A stretch of 64,000 nt of DNA from assembly GCF_949987515.2 (NCBI RefSeq), contig NC_082692.2, forward strand, positions 92,947,488-93,011,487, given 5' to 3'. The number at the start of each line of letters is the position of its first letter. The stretch's first letter is position 1. A program made the position numbers and the translations under genes. A model generated the notes under the pieces. The model saw nothing but the letters and a program-made list of their open reading frames with translations. It searched no databases and was not told the origin of the DNA. Shown piece after piece: positions 1-12,300 of this stretch. The DNA comes from Delphinus delphis (Eukaryota; Chordata; Mammalia; Artiodactyla; Delphinidae).

Positions 1-59
1 TGTTAGAAAATGATAACCTCACATTTTACCTCTTCCTATTTTGTCACTGGACCCGATAA

Positions 60-500
60 TGTTGTTTATATTGTTTTTGTTCTCCAGTGCAGGATCCAGT
101 CTAGGGTCAGGTACTGCATTTAGTTGTCATGTCTTTTTAGTCCCCTCTATCTAGTCTGAAACATTTTTACAGCCTTGATCTTTTATGACATTGACGTCTT
201 TGAAAAATTACCCTCCCTCCCCTGCCTTTTTAAGAGAATGTTCCTCTGTTTTGGATCTTTCTTCATGATTAGATTTAGTTTATGCATTCTCAGCTGAAAT
301 ACTATATGGGGGATATTGTGTCCTCGTAGTAATACTTCTGTAGGCACATGAAGTCCATCTGAGAAGCCCATGTGAAGTCAAGATGTTGTCTGATTTCTCC
401 ATTGTAGAATTGCTTGTTTTTCCCTCTGCAACTGATGCGTAGTTTGTGGGGTACACTTTAAGATCATGGAAATACCCTACTGCTCATCAAAAGTTCCCCT
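60..500 (-). repeat. Old, diverged LINE-1-like fragment
   Basis: Text such as 'tgtcatgtctttttagtcccc', 'tcatgattagatttagtttatgcatt' and 'tttgtggggtacactttaagatcatggaaatacc' resembles ancient mammalian L1 sequence in antisense orientation. The assignment is from memory of consensus wording and is weak. It lies in ARL8B intron 1. Confidence 0.35.
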
Positions 501-1997
501 AGATCTACCTTTCATTTTAAACAACTTCAGTAAAAAATAGGTTGCCGTTTTTTTTAACTTTTGTAAATTGAAATAAAAGAGCAATATTATCAGTAATTCT
601 GCTTACTAGTGAAATATAAGAAGCGTAATAATGCTACAAACTAGGAAAATGGGTATTGATAATAACAGTTTTCCATTTGAATTAAAAGTTCTTGGAAAGA
701 AAAATGACTAACTTGTGTATTTATTGGCCATATCTTCTCACTTGTCAAGTGTGTAAATTTTGGCGATTAAACAACTGAGTCATAGTGTGAGATGACCACT
801 CTGCTTAACATGCGAAAGTAGTTTCTTTGGCTGAAAGGAGAAATTTAGTATGAGTATTTTGTTGTGCTCTTTATTTCATTCTTTAGCTTGATAACTAAAG
901 CCTTAAAAAATAAAAAGATTCTTAGAGAAAGAGACTGTGAGACATTTGTCGAAGCAGGTATTTTTCCACTTGTGTTTAAAGTTTGTTGAATTGGATTGGA
1001 CTGCTACTACAGAGGAACAGATTAAGCGAAGAGAAACTTCTACTACCATGTTGTTAATAGCTTGATTTCTGCATTTGTTCATTTAAAAGAGCAATGGTAA
1101 AGTCTAATCTGTTCCATTTGGAGTCTCTACTTTAAAGCCCTGAAATGTATGAGTATTTCACTGTGTTCTCACTAGTGTCAGGTATCATGTATATAAGCAG
1201 CCAGTGCTGCATGGTACATCTCTGTACATTAACCTGTTTACAAAGAATAGACCCCTCCCCCATTCTTATTGTCTTAGAGTACACAGTGTCCTTTCACTAA
1301 TACAGGTCCACTGCCTCCTGTTTTCTGCCTTCGTGGTGTTAACTTTTGCCTTGGTTGTTCTCTTTCCTTCCCCTTTTCTATTTGCCTCATTCCTACGATC
1401 TGCAGTAATAAATTTAGGTCAGCTCTGTTTGCTGAAGTTGACACTAACAAAACTTTATGGGACAAGGTCTGCTTTTAGCCTTTGGTATACTAATGAATTT
1501 TTGGAAAAAAAAAAAAAGAGCCACATTTTTCCTACTGCTGTAGGCATTCATTTCTTAACTATATTTTAAATGAGAGGCCTATGAATAAAACATAAAACCA
1601 TAAATGTTAGAGCTCGAAGTGATTTTGGAAATACTCTTCCAAGTACCTTTTTCTCTAGTAAGAAAGCTTAATCCTGAGGGTAAGATGACTTGCATGTGGT
1701 TAGTAAGTAGTGTAATTGGTGATAAGATTCCTGGACCTTGAGATAGTCTTTTTTTTTACCGTTTTATTTTGCTTCAATTTTATCTTGTCCGAAGCCAGAT
1801 TCCAAAGATACTACCTTGTGACTTTGGGTACACATTGATAACTGCAGTTCTGTCCACTGTCACAAAATCACAGTGAGTGTCACTTGTGGTCTTGAATTTG
1901 TGTTATTAAGAGAAGGTCAGTTTATGTTTCATATCGTATTTAGGAAGACAGGTATGAAAGCATATTTTTACTTCTCTTCACAGATCTTAAAAATGAT

Positions 1998-2155
1998 GGG
2001 ACTTTGAGCAAATGACTTAACCTATCTTTGCCTTGGTTTTCTCATCTGAAAAATGGGGATAATGCTACTTACTTCATAGGGTTGTTAAAAGGATTAAGTA
2101 AGTTAATACTGATTAATATTTACTAAGTACTTAAAACAGTGCTTCACATTATTTA
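1998..2155 (+). repeat. MIR SINE
   Basis: Shows the MIR core wording 'tttgagcaaatgacttaac', then 'tgaaaaatggggataatg' and 'gggttgttaaaaggattaa'. Old mammalian tRNA-derived repeat in ARL8B intron 1. Confidence 0.8.
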
Positions 2156-2735
2156 AGTGTTTGTTAAAATAAATAGCATGATACACAATTAAGTAGTACT
2201 TTTAAAGCATCTACTTGTTTCCTGAATTGCTAGTCTCAGCCTAGTGGCATTTTGACAGCATAGAAATAAATTCTGTTATTTAGAGCACAACTGCCAGCTT
2301 AGTGGTTTAGTCATTCAGCACAAACTTTGAAAAGTGACGATTAAGATTTGATACGAAGAAAGAAGTTGAAAATGCTTCCAAGTCTGTAAAGTTGTTATAC
2401 CACAGAATCCATTCATAAAAGCTAATGAATGATTTTTGAACATTTTGCTGTACTCAAGACATTTGGGGATTAAAAACCCGAAGATTTGATTACCTAATTT
2501 TCAGCCATTGCAGATTAGCAGTGCCAGGTGAATTAGGGAACGTTATTGTTAACATCTGCCAGCAGTGAGAAGTAATGGTGAAGAGAGAGATGAACATTTA
2601 TGAAAGTTCAGGGGCAGCCGTGTATACTACAGCCCCCTACATCATTTCATCATGGGCTGGTACTATAATTGATGGTCGTAATCATAAAATTTTACTACCA
2701 GAAGGGCCCTTAAAGGTTATCAAATTTAGTTTTCT

Positions 2736-4887
2736 TGTTTTTTTAAAAAAAAATATTTTAAGTATTTCCACTTTTTTTTTGGGCCGCACTGCATGGCATG
2801 TGGGATCTTAGTTCCCCAACCAGGGATAGAACCTGAGCCCCCTGCAATGGAAGCACAGATTCTTTTTTTTTTTTTTTTTTAACATCTTTATTGGAGTATA
2901 ATTGCTTTACATTGTTGTTTTAGTTTCTGCTTTATAACAAAGTGAATCAGCTATACATATACATATATCCCCATATCCCCTCTCTCTTGTGTCTCCCTCC
3001 CCCCATCCCTATCCACCTCCTCTAGGTGGTCACAAAGCACCGAGCTGATCTCCCTGTGCTATGTGGCTGCTTCCCACTAGCTATCTGTTTTACATTTGGT
3101 AGTGTATATATGTCAGTGCTACTCTCTCACTTCGTCCCAGCTTACCCTTCCCCGCTCCCCTTGTCCTCATATCCATTCTCTACGTCTGCGTCTTTATTCC
3201 TGTCCTTCGTCTAGGTTCTTCAGAACCTTTTTTTTTTTTTTTTAGATTCCATATATATATGTGTTAACATACGGTATTTGTTTTTCTCTTTCTGACTTAC
3301 TTCACTTTGTATGACAGACTCAAGGTCCATCTACCTCACTACAAATAACTCGATTTCCTTTCTTTTTATGGCTGAGTAATATTCCATTGTATATATGTGC
3401 CACATCTTCTTTATCCATTCATCTGTCGATGGACACTTTGGTTGCTTCCATGTCCTGGCTGTTGTAAATAGTGCTGCAGTGAACATTGTGGTACGTGACT
3501 CTTTTTGAATTATGGTTTTCTCAGGGTATATGCCCAGTAGTGGGATTGCTGGGTCGTATGGTACTTCTATTTTTAGTTTTTTAAGGAACCGCCACACTGT
3601 TCTCCATAGTGGCTGTACAAATTACATTCCCACCAACAGTGTAGGAGCGTTCCCTTTTCTCCACACCCTCTCCAGCATTTATTGTTTGTAGATTTTTGGA
3701 TGATGGCCAATCTGACTGGTGTGAGGTGATACCTTATTGTAGTTTTGATTTGCATTTCTCTGGTGATTAGTGATGTTGAGCATCCTTTCATGTGTTTGTT
3801 GGCAATCTGTATATCTTTGGAGAAATGTCTATTTAGGTATTCTGTCCATTTTTGGATTGGGTTGTTTGTTTTTTTGATATTGAGCTGCTTGTATATTTTG
3901 GAGATTAATCCTTTGTCAGTTGCTTTGTTTTCAAATATTTTCTCCCAATTTGAGGGTTGTCTTTTCATCTTGTTTATGGTTTCCTTTGCTGTGCAAAAGC
4001 TTTGAAGTTTCATTAGGTCCCATTTGTTTATTTTTGTTTTTATTTCCATTTCTCTAGGAGGGGGGTCAAAAAGAATCTTGCTGTGATTTATGTCTTAGAG
4101 TGTTCTGCCTATGTTTTCCTCTAAGAGTTTTACAGTGTCTGGCCTTACATTTAGGTCTTTAATCCATTTTGAGTTTATTTTTGTGTATGGTGTTAGGGAG
4201 TGTTCTAATTTCATTCTTTTAAATGCAGCTGTCCAGTTTTCCCAGCACCACTGATTGAAGAGGCTGTCTTTTCTCCACTCTATATTCTTGTCTCCTTTAT
4301 CAAAGATAAGGTGACCATATGTGCATGGGTTTATGTCTGGGCTTTCTATCCTGTTCCATTGATCTATATTTCTGTTTTTGTGCCAGTACCACACGTCTCG
4401 ATTACTGTAGCTTTGTAGTATAGTCTGAAGTCAGGGAGTCTGTTTCCTCCAGCTCTGTTTTTCTTTCTCAAGATTGCTTTGACTATTCGGGGTCTTTTGT
4501 GTTTCCATACAAATTGTGAAATTGTTTGTCCTAGTTCTGTGAAAAATGCCATTGGTAGTTTGATAGGGATTGCATTGAATCTGTAGATTATTTTGGATAG
4601 TATAGTCATTTTTCAATGTTGATTCTTCCAATCCAAGAACATGGTATATCTCTCCATCTGTTTGTATCATCTTTAATTTCTTTCATCAGTGTCTTAGAAT
4701 TTTCTGCATATAGGTCTTTTGTCTCCTTAGGTAGGTTTATTCCTAGGTATTTTATTCTTTTTGTTGCAGTGGTAAATGGGAGAGTTTTCTTAATTTCTCT
4801 TTCAGATTTTTCATCATTAGTGTATAGGAATGCAAGAGATTTCTGGGAAGCGCAGATTCTTAACCACGGGACTGCCAGGAAAGTCCC
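2736..4887 (-). repeat. CHR-type SINE split in two by a LINE-1
   Basis: Two halves of one tRNA-derived SINE, about 2736-2863 and 4861-4887, flank an inserted LINE-1. The left half reads 'ggcatgtgggatcttagttc' and 'cagggatagaacctgagccc'; the right half finishes 'taaccacgggactgccagga' and 'aagtccc'. A candidate target duplication of the SINE itself is TAGTTTTCT at 2727-2735 and 4888-4896. Confidence 0.85.
2864..4846 (-). mobile_element. 5'-truncated LINE-1 (3' UTR and ORF2 C-terminal half), nested in a SINE
   Basis: A poly(T) run on the + strand marks the 3' tail. Minus-strand frames show degraded ORF2 protein: [17 protein letters not shown], then [18 protein letters not shown], then [18 protein letters not shown] and [17 protein letters not shown], read across several frames. 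Target-site duplications GAAGCACAGATTCT (2850-2863) and GAAGCGCAGATTCT (4847-4860) bound it. The same subfamily is seen at 12180-19238. Non-functional. Confidence 0.92.
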
Positions 4888-5279
4888 TAGTTTTCTCTTT
4901 TTACAATTTATAAAATAACCCTGAAACACCAAGAACACATTAAATCATGTTCCATAGACTGTGAGAAGTTAACCAAGTATGTATTTCATTTTAGAAAGCT
5001 TTCTGTGCAAGCTTTTTTAAAAGTTTTGTTATCTAGAAACTTTAGCTACAATTTCTGGCTGCTTTATTATGTATAGCACCTTTTCCTAATATACCAAATA
5101 AATGAAGCATTATCTCATACACACCTCTCCTCAGATATTAATTAAAGCCTATTACAGTTCACAATGGCGATCTGTAAGACATGTAATTAGCAACTATTGA
5201 GCTATGTGACCTTGGGAATTTCTTTCTTGTTCTGTAAAGTAGTAGGGATAATTGCCTCCCTTTACATCATACATTTCTA

Positions 5280-7110
5280 AAAAATGTAAAACACACAAAA
5301 CGTTAAAATTACCATCTTAACTATTTTTGGGTGTACAGTGCTATTAGATACATTCACATTTTTGTGTAACCATCACTGCTGTCCATCTATAGGACCTTTG
5401 ATCTTCCCAACCTGAAATTGTGTACTCAGTAAGCATTAACTCCTTGTTTCCCCCTTCTCTAGCCTTTGGCAACTACCATTCTATTTTCTGTCTTAATGAA
5501 TTTAACTACTCTAGGCTCCTTATTTAAATAGAATCATGAAGTATTTGTCTTTTTTGGGACTGCCTTACCCTTAGCATAATGTCTTCAAGGTTCATCCACG
5601 GTGTAGCATGAATAAGGTTGGGTTTTTTTAATGTCTTTATTGGAGTATAATTGTTTTACATTGTTGTGTTAGTTTCTGCTGTATAACAAAGTGAATCAGC
5701 AGTACGTATACATATATCTCCATATCCCCTCCCTCTTATGCCTCCCTCCCACCCTCCCTATCCCACCCCTCTAGGTGGTCACAGAGCACCGAGCTGATCT
5801 CCCTGTGCTATGCGGCTGCTTTCCCCTAGCTGTCTGTTTTACATTTGGTAGTGTATATGTGTCAGTGCCACTCTTCCACTTTGTCCCAGCTTACCCTTCC
5901 CCCTCCCCGTGTGCTCAAGTCCATGAATAAGGTTTTTAAGGCTGAAAAATACTGCATCGTAGGACTAGACCACACTTCATCTGCTCATCTGCAGGTGGAC
6001 ACTCAGGTTGCTTCCACTTTGTGGCTATTATGAATAATTCAGCTGTGAACGTGGTTATACAAATATTTCTTCAAGTTCCTGCTTTCATTTGGGTATATAC
6101 CCAAATGAACTGGAATTGCTGGATCATGTGGTAATTCTATTTTTAATTTTTTGAGGAACTGCCATATTGTTTTTCATTCTCCAGCCCCTGACAACCACTG
6201 ATATTTTTACTGTTTTCATAGTTTTGACTTTTTCATAATGTGATATTGTTGGAATCATACAGCATGTAGTCTTTCCACATTGGGTCTTTCATTAAATATG
6301 CATTTGAGGCTTCTCCATGTCTTTTGTCGCTTAATAGCTAATTTCTTTTAGTACTGAATAATACTGCATTGTCTGGATATACCAGTCTATCCATTCACTT
6401 ATTGAAGGACATCTTGGTTGCTTTCAGGTTTTAACAATTATAAATAACGATGCTGTAAGCATTTAATGTGTGAGTTTTTGTGTGGACTTAACTTTGCAAG
6501 TTCTTTGGGTAAATACCAAGGAGTGTCATTGTTGGATTGTATGGTAAGAGTATGTTTGGTTTTGTAAGAAACTGTCAAAGTGTCTTCCAAAGTGGCTGTA
6601 CCATTTTGCAAACCTATCAGCAATGACTGAGAGTTCCTCTTGCTCTACATCCTCATCAGCATTTGGTGTTACCAAAGAATACCAGATTTGGGCCACTCTT
6701 ATTGCTTTGTGGTGGTATCTCATTGTTTTAATTTGCATTTCTGTGGTGACACATGATGTGGTGCATCTTTTCATATGCTTATTTGCCATCTGTATATCTT
6801 TGTTGATGAGATGTCTGTTAAGATCTTCGGCTCATACTTTAATTGGATTGTTTGTTTTTGTACTGCTGAGTTTTAAAAGTTCTTTGTATATTTCCCATAA
6901 CAGTCCTTTATAGAGTATCTTTTGCACATATTTTTCTCTTACTCTGTGGCTTGTTTTCCGAGTCTCTTGGCATTGTCTTTTGCAGAGCAGAAGTTTTTAA
7001 TGAAGTTATCTTATTATTTCTTTCATAGATTATGCCTTTGGTTTTGCCTTTGCCCATTTTCAGGTTATATTTTTTGTTCTTGTGTTATGGCTAGTTATGA
7101 TATATGTAGT
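5280..7110 (-). mobile_element. Old degraded LINE-1 interrupted by a younger LINE-1 tail
   Basis: Highly diverged antisense L1 wording, for example 'ctggatcatgtggtaattct' and 'tttgcatttctgtggtgaca'. Minus-strand peptides such as LIGLQNGTATLEDTL and MANKHMKRCTTS resemble the ORF2 C terminus. It is far more degraded than the neighbouring elements and is split at 5607-5934 by a younger insertion. Confidence 0.75.
5620..5921 (-). mobile_element. Short 5'-truncated LINE-1 3' end
   Basis: About 300 bp of L1 3' UTR matching the 3' ends of the elements at 2864 and 12180 ('gtctttattggagtataatt', 'gtggtcacagagcaccgagc'). Flanked by 13-bp target duplications CATGAATAAGGTT at 5607-5619 and 5922-5934. 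Confidence 0.92.
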
Positions 7111-7217
7111 TTTGATATCATGACTAGATCTTCACACATATAAATCGTATATGTGAAAGTTCTGAAAATTATAATGTCTGTATGTATAAATAAAGTAGTG
7201 ATTATGGTTGTGTTAAC

Positions 7218-7413
7218 TTTCTTCCTTTCTCTCTCTCTCTTTCTTTCTCTTTCTTCTTTCTGTCCTTTCTTTTCTTTTTCTTTCTTTCTTTCTTTCTTTC
7301 TTTTTCTTTCTTTCTTTTCTTCCTTCCTTCCTTCCTTCCTTTCTTTCTTTCTTTCTCTCTCTCTCTCTCTGTCTCTCTCTGTCTCTCTCCCTCTGTCTCT
7401 CTCTCTCTCTCTT

Positions 7414-7452
<39 letters not shown>
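7218..7452 (+). repeat. Polypyrimidine microsatellite (TTTC)n/(TTCC)n/(TC)n
   Basis: About 235 bp of almost pure pyrimidine: TTTC and TTTTC repeats, then TTCC, then long CT runs with a few GTCTCTCTCT units. Open frames here on both strands (Arg/Glu-rich and Ser/Leu/Phe-rich) are translations of the repeat, not genes. Confidence 0.98.
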
Positions 7453-8227
7453 ACATTTTTTTGAGATTAGCCCAAACTCCACTGAACAGGAGGGGAAAAA
7501 ATTTTAAAGTAGAACACTTTTGGGGTTATGTAGAAGAAATTAATTTGTAAAATTGGAATTCATTGTGCTTGGTACAATTGGTACTTGTAGACAGTTTTGG
7601 AATGAATGTGTGGCAAACAATTGGCCAGTGTTAGGGCCTTGAAAATAGTTCCATTTGTTTAATCACTCCCATGTTGATACATTTCATAATCCCGAGCTGT
7701 ACCTAATAAATAAGAGACCACTTGAGAAATAAACATTTGGCAAATAAAATATATGAATATGTAAATATATAAAATCTGTGTCAATTGTGACTCATTAGGT
7801 GTACTTCATAATTGCAGTCAAAATAAAGAATATGACAAGAAACATGGAAGACCTGTTAGAGAATTATGATACTTCACTGAACGATATAAGGGATTTGAAT
7901 GTTTGAGTGGACAAACCGTGTGCCTAGGTGGAGAGACTTGGTTAAGTATCAAGAGTTGATAAAGGGAAGTTAGTATTTTAACAGAATTATTAATTTTTAA
8001 AGTTTATTTCAAATGCGAGAGATGAAACACATTCCTGAACATTCCAACTTCTTGATCTGCTATATAGAATAATATGTAGGATAAGCTACAGTAATTCATG
8101 TAGTCCTAATTTATTTCCAATTAGAAATAAACAGACTAATGGAAAAGAATGAAAGACTCAGATATAGAATTGTCTCTATATGGAATTTGGCATATCACAT
8201 CAATCTAGTTAGGAAAGTGTGGATTTT
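7453..8227. other. Unremarkable AT-rich intron 1 sequence
   Basis: ARL8B intron 1. AT-rich, with no recognisable gene or young repeat. The stretch 7780-8140 has old-repeat texture, but I could not assign it to a family. Confidence 0.5.
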
Positions 8228-8243
8228 TAAATTAGGAGTGAGG

Positions 8244-8593
8244 GCATCCCTGATGGCGTAGTGGTTAGGAATCCGCCTGCCACTGCAGGGGACACGGGTT
8301 GGACCCCTGGTCCAGGAAGACCCAACATGCTGCGGAGCAACTGGGTCTGTGCACCACAACTACTGAGCCTGCGCTCTAGAGCCCCCAAGCCACAACTACT
8401 GAGCCCACGTGCCACAACTACTGAAGCCCACGCACCTAGAGCCTGTTATCCGCAGCAAGAGAAGCCACTGCAATGAGAAGCCCGTGCACCACAACGAAGA
8501 GTAGCCCCAACTCGCCGCAACTAGAGAAAGCCTGTGCACAGCAAAGAGGACCCAGCACAGCCAAAAATAAATACTAAGTAAATACATAAATAT
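8244..8593 (+). repeat. CHR-type SINE, long form
   Basis: tRNA-derived head 'tgatggcgtagtggttagga' with B-box-like 'cacgggttggacccctgg', and the long-form tail 'caactagagaaagcctg' followed by an A-rich end. 16-bp target duplications with one mismatch: TAAATTAGGAGTGAGG (8228-8243) and TAAATGAGGAGTGAGG (8594-8609). Confidence 0.95.
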
Positions 8594-9252
8594 TAAATGA
8601 GGAGTGAGGTGATTATAGGTTATACATTTGTAAAAAGGGCCTTTCTTGCATTGTATAATCAAATCCTAGATGGGTGAACATTTTAAATTTAAAAATATAA
8701 ATACTCTTAGAAGATATTTAATTTTAGTCCTCTGACAGGAAAGTCAGAAACCAAAAAGGGAATATAATTGATTACATAAGGGAGGATCATGTTCATGAAG
8801 AAAACATTTTATAAGCCTTGTTAAAAGACTGACTCAGAAAAGCAACAGTGAATTTTAACAGTATTGTCAAAATAATTTCAATCCTAAAAATAGAAAACTT
8901 TGAACTTTTACTTCCGATTTACTTGTACCTTGTATGCAAAAATTCACGTATAGGTGCAAGAATTAATAAATGTTCATATGTAGTTGTACAGTATTTCTTA
9001 AACTTAAAAATATGTAAAAAATTATAGTAGTTTCAGAAGTATCTTTAATGGAAGACTATGTCTTTGAATGAAAAAAATAATGCACCTCTTCAAGATTTAT
9101 GGCTATTAGGAGTGTTTTCTTAAGGTATATTGTTATCGTCACTAAAAAATTAGTTATTTGCTAAAATGGGTACAGAGTAATGTTGATGTGAAAGGTTTGC
9201 AGTGTTACATGTTTTAATAAACAACGATTAGTCTAAAAATGTTTTCTTTCAG

Positions 9253-9333
9253 TCAGGTCAATTCAGTGAAGATATGATACCTACAGTGGGCTTCAACATG
9301 AGGAAAGTAACTAAAGGTAACGTGACAATAAAG
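9253..9333 (+). CDS. ARL8B: ARL8B coding exon 2 (residues 42-68)
   Basis: 81 nt, phase 0 at both ends, with acceptor TTTCTTTCAG and donor GTACGT. It encodes the switch I region containing PTVGFN, with effector-loop Thr52, and the NVTIK strand leading to switch II. An in-register AG two bases inside the exon (TCAG) is not used in the predicted reading frame. Confidence 0.95.
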
Positions 9334-12300
9334 GTACGTCAGCTTCTTGCCATACTTGATTTACATTGTTAGCAGATACAAACTAGGAATTTTTCTGTTT
9401 GTTTCTTTGCGTTTTACATGAGTATTGGCAGTTCTTAATTAATGAGTGGGCATATTCGAAAAAAGTGTGTAAATCAAGTTTTTTTCTTTCTTGCTCTAAT
9501 AGATCAAAATGTGTGTGTTGAAATGTTGTTAAGTGCCCATAAAAAACTTAACATATGGGTTGGCAGAAGTATTATTTGGGATTTAGGTGTTCCTAGGAAA
9601 GAAAAATCCCATCTTCAGAGTATTTGGAATGTGATATTATTACATTATTTCATGAATGATATTTTATATTGAAAGATAATAATTGTTTATAATGTTGGTA
9701 ATTTAGTATTATATTTGTGGTAGCAAATATGGTAAACTAGTTTTCCCTTTCTTTGCTAATAAGCCCTAAAATTAAAACTATAAAACAGTAAAAAGTTAAC
9801 TAGTTTAACATAATTTTGTTTCTAGAATAAGTTTCATAGGTTTGAATAATGGACTGTTGGACTGTTTTTTAATTTATTAGTAGTATTATTTTTGGCTTCC
9901 CTGTTCATGGGGGGAGTTTACTTCTATAGCCTGAACTTTATGGCCATTTTACCCAGTTCTTGTGGTTCACAGAAGCTGTTTACTAAATTCGTTCCATAGC
10001 TTATCTAATGAAGCTGCTAATTTTTCGTGTGTGTCTTCATGCATGTTTCCAGTGTCTATGGCTAAATTGGAAGCCTCCTAAAGATAAATATCATGACTTC
10101 AGACCTTTACATAGCCCTACAGAGTAGCCATAATAGTGAAATTACTGTGGGTAGTAGCTTTCATATGGGTAAAATAATGTTATATAAGAAAAGCACCTAG
10201 GTAGGAATGTTTTCTGTTATGTACAGAATAACTAAAAACGATTAGATGTTAATATATACCCAATCAGACAACTAAAATAGATTCTGAATGAACCGTTTTT
10301 TTCTGTCTTGGACTCCAAATATGGATGACGGCTGATTATGCAGATTCTAAGAGTGCTATTTCAAAAAATACGTATTTTCAATATTGGAAATTTATTGGTT
10401 AACAGGCAAAGAAAGTATTGCACAGAAACTAAATGTTTGCTCAAGCACCACCTATTAGGTCTAATGTAAACATATTAAGTATGAGCTTCAAGTTTAGAAG
10501 TGGCCCCAAGAACTTCCAGATTAAGAGCTTGTTTGACCTCAAGTTTTTCAAAAGCAGTTTGGCTCTAATACTGTGGAAATGAGCATATCTGCTTGATCTT
10601 TGTCCCCTCCTTCTGCTGCTTTTTTCTTCAATGTGTTATTTGAAATATCTTTATTAAGAACTGTCTATCTTGATTTGAAGATTTGGGACATAGGAGGACA
10701 ACCCCGCTTCCGGAGCATGTGGGAACGGTACTGCAGAGGGGTCAACGCTATTGTGTAAGCTGCTTCCACGCCCCTCCCCCCCCCCGCCCCGTCTCTCCCC
10801 CCCCCCCGCCCCGTCTCCCCCCTTGCAGTCAGTTTAGGTTTCAAGGGAAAAACGCTGGTTTTCATACTTTTAAAGGCTCAATTTTTACTTTGGGCAATAA
10901 CAGTCTTTCTTAGATATTTTCTTAGTGTAATCCCATTAGCATCAGACTTTAAAAATAGAATGAGAGTTTTATTTGCTTTTTATGTAGCTAAGAGCTAATG
11001 GATATAAATGTTTTACTATCATGTATTAGCCCCCTAAGAACAGTCTACCTATCTACTTATTTTATTGAAGTATAGTTGATTTTCAGTATTGTGTTGGTTT
11101 CAGGTATACAGCATAGTGATTCAGTAGTTTTAATTATATTCCATTATAGGTTATTACAAGATAATGGGTATAATTCGCTGTGCTATACAGTATATCCTTG
11201 TTGCTTATCTAATTTTATATATAGTAGTTTGTAGAACAGTCTATTAGAAAGTATTTTTGGGTGCCAGCCTTTTAAAATCGAGGACTTTATTTTAATGAAC
11301 AGTTACAGTAGTATAAATTAAGAAAATTAAAACATCTATTAATTGCGATCATCAAAGAATATGGTGGAGACATATTGAGATCACTTCATGTTTCTGTAAA
11401 GCTACATGATAGATGCTGCAGATCGTGAAAAGATAGAAGCCTCTCGAAATGAACTACATAATCTTCTAGATAAGCCACAATTACAAGGAATTCCAGTGAG
11501 TATGGAGTACTGGTTAATTTTACATTATATAATTATAATATTTATAATTATTATTACAAGTATAATTACACATTTTTATTTATTGTGTTTGAAATCAGTA
11601 AAATGTCTTTTGTTTTAAAGCGTGGAAGGCTTACATTTACTGAGTATCTGCCACATACTGTGCAGTGTGCTGTTTATTCATTTCTTAACCAGCTGTTTAT
11701 TGCAGTGTATGTAGTAGGAGCAGTGCTTAGTCCTGGGGAAATAGTAGTGAGCAGAAGTGAAAAGAAACATGCTGCCTACAATCATGGAGCTTATGGTTTA
11801 GTAGGAAGCTAGGTAGATGATATGAAATCATTTGAATAATAAGGCTGTGATCAGTGCTACAAGGGAGAGGTACAAGGGGCTATTGAGTTGTAAGTTAGAG
11901 GGGAGATTTAATGTAGTTTGAGGGAAGAAGGAAGGATTCCCTGAGGAAGTGCTGCTTGAGCTGAGATGTGAGGGATGTGTAGGCATGTGAGGGATGTGAC
12001 AGCTGGAGGAAAAGGGAGTTGCAGGCAGAGGCTCTTTGGTAGGAGGAGGTGGGGCACTGGGAGGAAGCCAGTGTTTCTTGAGCACAGAGCAGAGTGAGGA
12101 GGGTGGGGTAGAGTGTGGCGAGCTTGCGGCGGCCCGGACACTAGAAGAGGCTGTGTGGGGCGGGACTGTTTGTTTCTCTTTATTTATTTATTTTAACATC
12201 TTTATTGGAGTATAATTGCTTTACAATGATGTGTTTCTGCTGTATAACAAAGTGAATCAGCTATACATATATCCCCATATCCCCTCCATCTTGGGTCTGC

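Noticed and set aside
7095..7482. Arg/Glu-rich and Ser/Leu/Phe-rich open frames on both strands
   Set aside because: They translate the pyrimidine microsatellite and have no start context or domain.
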